NCBI RefSeq assembly: GCF_901709675.1
Contig: NC_051090.1
Span: 4,766,342-4,830,341 of the forward strand
Reading direction: 5' to 3'
Length of the DNA: 64,000 bases
From: Syngnathus acus
Taxonomy: Eukaryota > Chordata > Actinopteri > Syngnathiformes > Syngnathidae
Below, piece after piece: positions 26,052 through 38,186 of the stretch (positions are counted from its first letter, which is position 1; each line of letters begins with the position of its first letter). Under the pieces are notes generated by a model. That model was not told where the DNA came from and made no database searches. It saw only the letters and a list, made by a program, of their open reading frames with translations. The position numbers and the translations under genes were made by a program.

Positions 26052-26393
26052 CTAAATGTCAAGAATAAAATGTTTCTCTTCCTTCCTTGAAGATGGCTGA
26101 CATGTGAGGTTGTCAAATCCATAACGCTCGGGACAAAAGGCGTCAGATTCCAACAGCAGGCTCTCGGTGTCGTCCCCAAAGCGTACATAGGTGCTGCGAG
26201 TGTGCACGTCCGCAACATCAGGCAATGCCGGCTGCTGTGTCCCGGCATTCTCGCTTTGACTCTCCTCCACCCAGCTAACTTTTGGGTTGGAAAAAGCCCA
26301 CACCATTCCGCAGAAGTACAAGAAAAAAGTTCCCATGACCAAAATCATGAGCGCGTATGACTCCATCATGGCCTTGGTGACAATGGATGTCAT
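26052..26393 (-). CDS. Unrecognised small single-pass membrane protein, 113 residues
   Basis: I do not recognise this protein. From ATG at 26393-26391, with G at -3, the frame gives 113 residues. The first ten (MTSIVTKAMM) are followed by a strongly hydrophobic helix at about 12-35 (SYALMILVMGTFFLYFCGMV). A polar, acidic tail comes next, containing YVRF (YxxPhi type) and DDTESLLL (acidic dileucine type), which are typical endosomal sorting motifs. An acceptor-like CCCACAG lies about 67 bases upstream of the ATG, so an upstream exon is possible. The gene is convergent with hsd17b7, and the hsd17b7 poly(A) signal at 26064-26069 falls inside this reading frame near its 3' end. The clean helix plus sorting motifs in an intronless frame argue for a real gene, but no homologue comes to mind. 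Confidence 0.55.
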   Translation of the reverse strand: MTSIVTKAMMESYALMILVMGTFFLYFCGMVWAFSNPKVSWVEESQSENAGTQQPALPDVADVHTRSTYVRFGDDTESLLLESDAFCPERYGFDNLTCQPSSRKEEKHFILDI

Positions 26394-26996
26394 GACTGAT
26401 GGGGCGCCGGGATGCTGTGGTGCGTTTAGGTGATGTGAGGGTGGGTGACTTTCTGTGGGCTGGACCAACGTTCAGACAATCTGTCAGTGCTGATAACATG
26501 GACTTTTTAAAAATCATAAGGTTGTGTGAGGTATGTATATTTTATATGTTGTATCTTTCTTTGTCTGTAAAATATAGCCATCCATCCATTAAGACTTAAC
26601 TATTATTATTTGACAAGCTCATACGCTCATATTTTTTTTAATTGAAATAGTAATGACTGGTGGTAGTGGGGGGTTGTTTTTAAATAAAAAAAATTAATAA
26701 AAAAATTAAAATAAATTCTAAATGTGCAGCAGGTACTTAGACATACACGCTTGGTGTTTTACATTATGAAGCTTTTACCATTTTTCACTTTTGATTTGTA
26801 CTTTGTCGAAAGTGCCGTCGTCACTTGGGTGATTACACAAATCATTACACATTATTATTTCTAATTTTGACACAAAGCTGGCCAATGTTGTGAATTAAAG
26901 GCATGACGAGTTTTTTTTAAAGACTCAAAAACGAGAGTAAATTATGTTAAAGCGCGCGTGCACGGCTTCCGCAGGCGAACCACACGAGTTACTGTT

Positions 26997-27015
26997 GCAT
27001 TCTGGGTAAAGTAGT
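26997..27015 (-). promoter_or_regulatory. ZNF143/STAF-type promoter element upstream of serbp1
   Basis: On the minus strand the segment reads ACTACTTTACCCAGAATGC, which closely matches the remembered vertebrate promoter motif ACTACAATTCCCAGAATGC. It lies about 200 bp before the serbp1 start codon in a region that fits a housekeeping promoter. Confidence 0.65.
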
Positions 27016-27216
27016 TTTTAAGGGCGTTTGACCCCACTGCTAGAAGTCCCCAACGGACTACACCCCCCAACCGCGACTCTCCAACAAAGTCCCGTATGTC
27101 TATCGCGCCGGAAGAGAAGAAGTTCCTTTCCCCAGCCATTTTGTGGCTTCACCTAGCGAAGTGTTCGCACCAAGCCTCGTAGAATCGGAGGAAAATCCTG
27201 CTGAAGGGGCGCCATC

Positions 27217-30200
27217 ATGCCCGGACAAATGCAAGAAGGTTTTGGCATCGCCGTAACCAATCGATACGACCAATTATTGGACGATGAATCGGACCCGTTT
27301 GAGTTGATGAAGCAGGCTCAGGCTCAGGCTGAGAAGAAGAAGAAGGAGCCTGCCGCTCCCGGTGCCGCCAAGTCTGCAGCCCAGGCGGCTAAACAGCCCA
27401 AAAAGGAGACCCAGAAAGACAGAAAAACCCCGTTGACCGACAAAAAGGCGGAGCCCCAAGCTCCCGTCCCGCTTAAGAAAGATGGTGAGCACGTTTTTTC
27501 CGCTTTTTGAGCCTCTTGTAGCATAAGGGGGTGTCGGGGGGGCTGCTAAAAGCTAGCGTTGTATCAAGGTGCGTAAAGCTGCCGTGACGTGAGCTCCCTC
27601 CCGCGTGGTTGCTGGGGAATCTGCTTCCCTTCTCGGTCTCGAATAACCGTGTTATAGATCACGTATTCCGCGAAGAACCACTCTGGAAAACCCCGCATTT
27701 CGTTCTGGCTCGAGGCCCTCATTGACGGTCCAGGCCCTGTGTTAGTATGACGATCAAAAGCATGTCTGTCGTCACATGTTATCAAAAATACACCTCGAGG
27801 AAAACAATGCAGAAATCAACTGTCATTTACGTCCATGTTAAATAATTCAGCGTGCAACTTGTTTGCATTGTCAATAGTCGATAAACAGGTGCAAGCACAT
27901 GCTTCTACCCCGCTGCACTTCCTTGCTTTCCCATTAGCATCATGCTAACCGCTGCACGCAAATCAATCTAAAAAAAAAAAGACACTGATGTACTTGCATG
28001 CTCACGCTAGGCCATAATCAGTATGTGAGGGGGTCAAGTGATCTAGTTGCTGGAGAGATGAGACAGGTGCACCCCCTCCGTGTGTTGCATACAGCTGCTC
28101 TGTGTGTTTCTATTTCGGTATACAGGGCAAGTGAAGCAATGTCTCCACCATGTGTTGGCCTACGGCGGCCATGTGCTGCCAAGCTTTCACGATAGTGATG
28201 AGGGAGGGCGGTGGTGGTAGTGCCAAGGTGATTCACGTGTGATCACTTAGTGCACACCCAGTGTGTTTGGGCGCACGGTTTGCGATGTGTTTTGCTCAAG
28301 GGTTTACGCTTGATGCCGGTCGAGCAGCCAAAGGGGGGGCGGGGACAGCTCTCGCAGGCCACATTCCAAACTATTCATCCACTGCTGCCTCAGCTAATGA
28401 TTGACAGTGCTGTAATCTCCAGTGGGCAATTGCTCTCAATTGGCTTAACTCCCGCCATGGAAATGACAATCAAGAACAAATTAAGACTTTTGGCGGTGTT
28501 TGGCAACCCGGGTTCCATTGTATTTGTTCATTCCTGCATTTAATGTCATCCCTAGGCCCTGGAATGAGGAGAATGGGCCGCAAGCCGGAGGGCGAAGGCC
28601 CAAGACCCCAAGGCGGACAGCAAGGAGAAGGACGACCTCCCGCAGACAGACGGCCAGCGGACTGGCGGCCACCTCGCCGCTTCACGAGGCCCGCCGGCGA
28701 GCCTGGCGAGAAGCCCGAGGGAGGAGAATTCTCCGTGGAGAAGTGAGTTTTCATTCGATATCGCCTAACGCATCGAAATGGGTCGGCCGTTTGTGATTGT
28801 TGTTGTCGCCGCCCTCCAGGCCCGTCGGTGACAGGCCGATGAGGGGCCGCGGTGGCGGAAGGGGCTTCCGTGGAGGCAGAGGCCGCGGCATGGGTCGCAG
28901 CGATGGCTTTGACTCCAGAGGCAAACGGGAATTTGACAGACACAGTGGCAGCGACCGATCGTAAGTTACCCTGTCTTTACATACCATGACCAGATTAATT
29001 ATTCACCAGTCAATATTGCCCCATAAAAACAGGGAGGAATTTTGTTTAAAAAAAAAAAAAAAGTCTATAAAATATAATAAACATCGATACAGAATGGCCA
29101 CTGCCAGCTGCTAACATAAGAATACCAGCACTTCACTAGACATTCTGCTCAAAAATACAAAGTTTGCAAAAATTTAATCCGATAAATTGCTCGGATGATT
29201 GGTGGAATATGTTTGTTGAATATATTTTATTTATTTTATTTTTCCTGTCAGGGGTCCGAAAAGTGAAGAGAAGCGAGGTGGAAGTGGATCTCACAACTGG
29301 GGCACAGTCAAGGACGAACTCAAGTAAGTCCGCCACAGAACAATGGTCTCATTGTGTTAGCTCAGCTCGACGTGAGGATGTAGATAACAAGATGGCACAC
29401 CTCAACACAGGAAATGCGCTTCTTTAGTCATTCACTGATCATCATTATGATGCCCCTGTGATGGGGCATTTGACGGGAAGTGTGTCTAATCCTGGGGTTT
29501 GTCCTCCACAGTGAACTCGACCAGTCAAACGTGACAGAGGAGAACCCCGAAGGCGAGGAGCACCCACCTGCCGACTCTGAGAACAAGTAAATTGATCTCG
29601 TCCTTGGCACGCCGCGACCGCCTCGGCCGCCGCGATGGCCACTCACGGTGCGCCTCTTGTGTTTTTGTTGAAGGGAGAATGAGGTGGAGGAGGCAAAGGA
29701 GGAAGGCCCCAAAGAGATGACCCTGGACGAATGGAAGGCCATGCAGGACAAGGACCGCGCCAAAGTGGAGTTCAACATCCGCAAGGCCAACGAGGGCGCC
29801 GACTGGAAAAAAGGATTCGTGCTGCACAAGTCCAAGGCTGAAGTGAGTTTGAAAGCTGTTGAATGATTTCCAAACCTGTGTAAGCTCAAGAACAGGTTTT
29901 CAAATCTTCTTCTTATGCATGTAAATGTACACAAATGAGATGCTTTTCAAACACTGTTGAGTTCAAAGCTGGATGTAGGGAAGTACTTCGTGGAGCGCCA
30001 TTTTAAAACGCCTTCTAATTGTGGCTTCCTCTCGCAGGGTAAAAAGGATGAACTGATCGACTCGGAGATGTGTGAGTCCAAGGTGAGCTCCTCGCGTCGA
30101 CGCCTCGCATTTCAACAGCGCGTTGAAATTTGCGTGTGACATGCCGTCTCGCTTCGCCCTTTAAGACGGAGGAGGAGCCCCACTTCCGCAAGCCGGCCAA

Positions 30201-30565
30201 CGACATCACGTCCCAGCTGGAAATCAACTTCGGAGACCTCGCACGTGCAGGCCGTGGGCGCGGTGGGCCACGCGGCGGGCGAGGCGGACGTGGGCGCGGC
30301 GGCCCACCTCCCGGCGAACGCGCCGGCGACACCCCAGGCCGTCACGCGGAGGAAGGATCGAAAAGGTGAAAATGTGAACTGAGGGAAAATTGGGGACAAA
30401 CGCTAATCAAATTCAAATCAACATTGGATGCAAATGAGGGTATCGCATATTAAATTGCAATATTTGGGTGGAAAAAATCTAACTATGTCTCTCCATCCCC
30501 CTCTCCAGTCGACCGCTATGGTGCCCAACGTGGACGACCCCGAAGCCTTCCCGGCCTTGGCCTGA
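27217..30565 (+). CDS. serbp1: SERPINE1 mRNA-binding protein 1, 9 coding exons with an apparent frameshift near the C-terminus
   Basis: SERBP1 (PAI-RBP1) is an arginine/glycine-rich protein that binds mRNA and dormant ribosomes in the cytoplasm. Exons are 27217-27484, 28556-28742, 28820-28960, 29252-29323, 29512-29586, 29674-29842, 30038-30082, 30166-30365 and 30509-30565. Family blocks are [20 protein letters not shown] and [75 protein letters not shown] and a terminal [16 protein letters not shown]1 fits better than HABP4. The exon lengths sum to 1214, which is not a multiple of three. The conserved C-terminus is in frame only if the GC-rich RGG exon has lost one base or gained two. Immediately before its donor, the other frame reads SRGGRIEK, matching the expected family sequence. 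AATAAA signals lie at 30710-30715 and 31456-31461. Confidence 0.92.
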
Positions 30566-32251
30566 GAGCCTTTTAGGGCGGGGCCCACAGGAAGAATGAG
30601 CACCTCCGCTACGAGGCTTGCATGTTCCTGGATCCTTCAGCTATAAGTGAAACGACGAGAGAAGACTGTCATGAACTGTGGCACTCAATGTGAGGACTGC
30701 GTTTTACCCAATAAAAACAAAACCGATGGAAAAAAAGGAAAAGAAATTAACCAAAAAAAAAAAACACAAAAAAGAAAATGGACTTCTTGCTACTCGGGAG
30801 CAGCTTATTGATGGAGGTTTTTGTACTTGCAAACAAAAGTAGCAGGGATGCTTTCATACAGTATTTTTTTCAGAGGTTATGCATTTGTCCATCGGTAGAA
30901 TCTTTTGTAATTTCGAAAAATACGCATTTGGAAAACATCGTTTATGGTTTGCTCCGCTACCCGTTTGCCGGCCGCACTCATTGAGGATTTTTAGTTTTTG
31001 TTCTGCCTCAGCACTGATATTTTTTTTATATATTTTTTTTATGCAGGAAGGTCCATCCTTAAAGGATGACCTGTAAAAAAAAAAATCAAATTCTTTTTCA
31101 CTAAGAGTATTATGATGCAAATTGGACTTCTCTGATGACGGGGCTCCTTTTTGTATCACAACATAGGTCATTTTTTTAGAGAAATTATCACTAATCACGA
31201 GGCTTTTTTTTTGTTCAATAGATTCATTTCAAGCCATCTCAACAACTGGGAAGCATCGGCTACTGTTAACACACTCCGTTCAGGTCGGTCTTGCACAGGC
31301 CGGCGGCCGCTGTGGTTTTTATTGGGCACGGCACCCACCACCACTCGCATAACTGCTCTGAAAGAAATAACAGTCGTCGTTCATTGTGTGGAACAACTGA
31401 CGTGCTTCTGCTAATGTGTGAATTCCTGCCCTGCTATTGGAGACCTCTGTCGGTAAATAAAGGTGGTCGGTAAATTGTTTGCACTGTCGTTTTTGTACCC
31501 CATTAAAACCCACAAAGCTTAAACAGATTTTCCCCATCAAATTATTTTTTCCATTTGAGGAATGAAACATTCCAAGACTGTTGAACGGAGTCCAAAGTGC
31601 ATTACAAAGTACATGAATCTCATGCCATGAATGGAAGGCCAGACGTACAAGCAGGCATGTTCTTCATTTGCGTCATGTGCCCGCCCGCCAGGCCGCATGG
31701 ACAGAAGGAGCTGAGACATCTGCTGTGTGATACGCCAGCTTGACTCCACGCACTGAGGGGGCTCGGGCTGTGGCCCACCACCTTGCTGTGCCACCTACAC
31801 CTTTTGATAATTCAGGCTCTTGGCTCAATCTAAATGCAGGTTTTTAGAATGTAGGGGTAAGCAGACATACAAACCCAGTTGATAAAGGACAACACAATTT
31901 TTCATTTTAAAGGGATAGTTCAAATAAATGTTCTTCATGATAATGTGGCCCCACGAGGTTTTTTCCCTTGCTATGTTCTGATATAATAAATCTAAAAGGG
32001 TAATCTTTTACTGTTAGTGCAACAATCTATTTCTTGAAGCCACATTGTGCAGTGCAGTTTGCGGGGGGGGGGGGGTGTCAATATGTGCACGGTGATGATG
32101 CGTGACGTCACGAGCATCCAGCATTAGGCAGCGGCAGCAGCAGCAGAAAAAGCAGGATCGAGCATCTTCCTCCTCTCTCCCTTGACCCGCCACCACCATC
32201 GCCGCCCGTGTCCTTCTCGCCTGCGACATCTACAAGGCTCCGGCTACCAAC
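30566..32251. other. serbp1 3' UTR and tmem59l promoter region
   Basis: The first part holds the serbp1 3' UTR with two AATAAA signals. The rest, to about 32080, has no supported gene. A G-run (11 G) lies near 32063, followed by a GC-rich 5' UTR with a CAGCAGCAGCAG run near 32135, immediately before tmem59l. A CRE-like TGACGTCA lies at 32103-32110. Confidence 0.6.
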
Positions 32252-34984
<2,733 letters not shown>

Positions 34985-36388
34985 AAGGCTTTGGGGATTC
35001 CCTTGACTCAGTCACTGGATTTTTTTTTTTTTTTTTTAAGAGCACAGCACCCTCCGAGTCATTTTACGCCTTTCTTATTATTCCCCTAACTGGATATCGT
35101 TTGATGGACGGCCTGTCTGAGGGCGTCCATTTTCTTTTGAGATTCATTTTCCATTCACATTTGTGAGCGTAGAAGTGGCCAGACATGATCGCATTAGTCT
35201 GAATGACTGAAGTCATTGAGCTGCCTGTAATGTACATTGTAACCGAGACATAGAGGATTATTTAACGAGGTGAGTTAAAGCCACACTGAAAAAAATACAT
35301 ATACTATGAGAGAAAATCAGGTTTTTTTTCCTTTACATTTTTCACAACCTTTTTCCAAAAGATGCCTTTTCTTTTTAACTAGGATATAACTTTAATTTTT
35401 AAAGCGTAGGTTATTTTGAGAAAGTTGTTTTTGTTTAGAAAGTCAGGTGCTTGTCCTAATTTTTTTTAAAAAACATTATTATTAATATGAATATTAACAA
35501 TTCTACTACTCTCATGTCATTATTTTCTGGAATAAATACGATTAAAATGTGACTATTTTAATACTATTGCATGTTTTACGTCACATACATTTTCACAATC
35601 TATAAGGGATTTCACAATCATGTATGTCTAAAAAAATTAATTGAATATGTCAGTAAGACCCTTTGTCTTGAAAATTTTGAAAATTCAATCTCATAACTTT
35701 CATGAACTTTTTTTCTCGTAGTCTGTGTTTTCGTGTCAGTGTGGCCGTAGTAGTCCTTGGGCAATTCTTGTATAATTCTGATATGTTATCGCCCTGCTTT
35801 CACATAAGGAGCTATTTAAGTACATGTAGACATTTTTGTACTTTACCGAACTCAAAAGAGACTTTTCATTTGTCACGGAGCCGAGTTGCCCAATGCTCGA
35901 AACTTTTCGTTTGTGCTTTTTGGCTGTCCTGTAGCACTCTTGGATTCCTCCAAACAAAACGTGCATGCCGAGTCAAGCTTCCATAGTCGAATCCTAATCG
36001 CTCCCCAAAGGCCCGTTGTAGATTTGTGACCTTTTTTTTGTGCTCCTATATGCTGTAAATATTATTACAACAATAATCATGATAATATTGACAAGGAATG
36101 CCGATAAGGACTTGAACAAGAACAATAAGAGCCATTCAATCAGTATGTGAACATATATCACCAAGATTTTGATGTGGATTTACAACTATTGTATTGTTTC
36201 CTTTTTACTGCTCTCTTCATTTTCAATTAAACAATTGCAACAAGGAATAAAGTGTTTTCATCAACAATAGTTGTGTGTGTCTTACTGATTTAAAAAAAAA
36301 GGGTAAGGAAAAGTCTAAGGATAATTTAAAGCTTGGAAATGACTAATTTGGCTTTATTTAATATCGTGTGTCTTGGGTGTGTAGCTGA

Positions 36389-36474
36389 CAGCAACACGGT
36401 GGAATCTGAATTCTGATTGGACAAAACAATGATTATTGTGTCCAATCAGATTTCAAGTCCACGATGTGTTGCTG
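36389..36474. repeat. Imperfect inverted repeat, about 36-bp arms
   Basis: The left arm starts CAGCAACACGGTGGAATCTG and the right arm ends CCACGATGTGTTGCTG. The arms also share ATTGGACA/TGTCCAAT around an 11-base spacer. The structure resembles a small hairpin or MITE-like element. No flanking target-site duplication was identified. Confidence 0.6.
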
Positions 36475-36709
36475 TGCGCAATCATTTGGCGGGTGGTTAG
36501 CAAGCTGCTTGAGAAGCACCGGTGGCTAAAGCCAAACTGTGCCACGGGTTTTACTTTCTGGACCTGAATTTCTCCGTCTCTTGTCATAAGTAGGTCGTAT
36601 TTACCAGGGAAGGAGGAAAACAGACGAATTGGTATGAGACTCGTTTGATAAGACAACTTCAACGTCGTCCATTTTCATTTCATGGACGAAGAACGGATCG
36701 CGACTTTTG

Positions 36710-37065
36710 TGCTAATGTGCTAGCATTACGACAACGATGAAGACTCAGAGGGTAAGTGCCACAATAACATTATTATTGTTTAAACATGTGTGGTGTGGGA
36801 GAATATATATATATATATATATATATTATGTTTATTTTGAAGGCAATCGTAATATTACGAGAATATTCCCCCCCCCCCTTCGTGACGTTAAACTTATATG
36901 CTAATGTGCTAGCATGATTACGCCAACGGAGAAGACTCAGAGGGTAAGTGCCACAATAACATTATTATTGTTTAAACGTGTGTGGTGTGGGAGAATATAT
37001 TTAGTTTCTTATATTTATATTGAAGCCAATCGTAATACGAGAATATTCACCCCCCCCCCCTTTTC
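36710..37065 (+). repeat. Two-copy tandem duplication, period 189 bp
   Basis: Copy 1 starts at 36710 and copy 2 at 36899. Both contain TGCTAATGTGCTAGCAT, GAAGACTCAGAGGGTAAGTG, AACATTATTATTGTTTAAAC, GTGTGGTGTGGGAGAATATA and a run of C near the end. Copy 1 carries an expanded (AT)n run that copy 2 lacks. Confidence 0.85.
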
Positions 37066-37611
37066 AGAAAACAGTTTTTCAGAAAGTTTTGAAAACAATA
37101 TACTGTTGTATTTTCTTTCTTCAAAAACTATCTTGCACAAGTGAAATATATTGAATAAATAGAAAATAATGGATGTATGGATGGAAAATAAAATATAAAA
37201 TAGAATTCTTGACAACCGTTTAGTTGCATTACTCTTTCTGTCCACTTGGTGTCAGCAGAGACAGAACATTTCTCTCCCAAGGTCAGTGTCAATGCGTCCA
37301 GTGCTTTCCCAACCTTTCCTGAGCCAAGGCAAATATTTCACGCCGAATAAACATGTTACAAAAAATATAGGAAGATATCTAATGGTTGCCAACATAGTCA
37401 TGTTAATTGTACATTGCACCATCTAGTGAAAAACTACTTGGTTGTTCTTCAGCCACTATAGGACTGCTGTTAGAATTAGTAACTTTGTTTGGGGAGGGGG
37501 GGAACCTATTCAAATTTGCTACACTTGGTGAAAACACCCCCAAGAAGACAAATAGAGGATACTTGTGTTTGATGCTGTTTGTGTTATTTCATCCTTCATT
37601 ATTAAGGATAA

Positions 37612-37745
37612 GAGAAGGCACTGCGATTGGCTGGGAACCAGTTCAGGGTGTCCCCCGCCTACTGCCCGATGACGGCTGGGATAGGCTCCAGCACGCCCGC
37701 GACCCCCGTGGGGACAAAGCGGTACAGAAAATGGATGGATGGATG
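37612..37745 (+). repeat. 3' tail of fish interspersed repeat (RTE/Rex3-like end)
   Basis: The segment contains GATTGGCTGGGAACCAGTTC, GATGACGGCTGGGATAGGCT, CCAGCACGCCCGCGACC and a terminal AAAATGGATGGATGGATG. This is one of the most abundant tails in percomorph genomes. The GATG-type 3' end recalls Rex3/RTE LINEs, but the element could also be a nonautonomous SINE using that tail. Confidence 0.75.
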
Positions 37746-38157
37746 AAGAAGAAGGTAAGATATGTGCTTATGTGACATTTTCTGTGCACTCTGAACATGT
37801 CAGTGAATACTTTAACCCCACTAAGCACTTCAGACAATGGATTTAAAATCTATTTAGTTGCTTAAAATTAGTCACGTTAAAAATTGCATGTAAACCGAGT
37901 ACAATCTACTTAAACCACAGTTTTTAAACCATTATTTTTACACGGGTCATTTCATCAGTTACTTCCACTCTCAGCGTGGTGCCCCCCATCACCCACAGGG
38001 GGCGCTATGACCCCAGGTTTGACTTCATTATCATTATTTATTATCACTCTTATTATTATTCCATTGTGATTGCTTACGCCTGCAAGTGTGTTGCTCTTAT
38101 CTGGACTCGTCTGCAACCCGCGCTGAAAGTCACCTGGAATTTAAACCACTATTCTTT

Positions 38158-38186
38158 TATTATATTATATTATATTATATTATATT
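38158..38186. repeat. (ATATT)n pentanucleotide microsatellite
   Basis: About six tandem TATAT/ATATT units, the same motif as at 3531-3555. Confidence 0.85.

Noticed and set aside
26394-26468. Upstream extension of the small membrane protein by 25 codons
   Set aside because: The first codon of that longer frame is TTG, not ATG; the first in-frame ATG is at 26393, so the shorter 113-residue form was chosen.
28470-28943. 157-residue minus-strand open frame within serbp1
   Set aside because: It is the antisense shadow of GC-rich serbp1 exons, with no independent splice or family evidence.
29428-29934. 168-residue minus-strand open frame within serbp1
   Set aside because: Antisense to two serbp1 exons whose plus-strand translation is clearly conserved.
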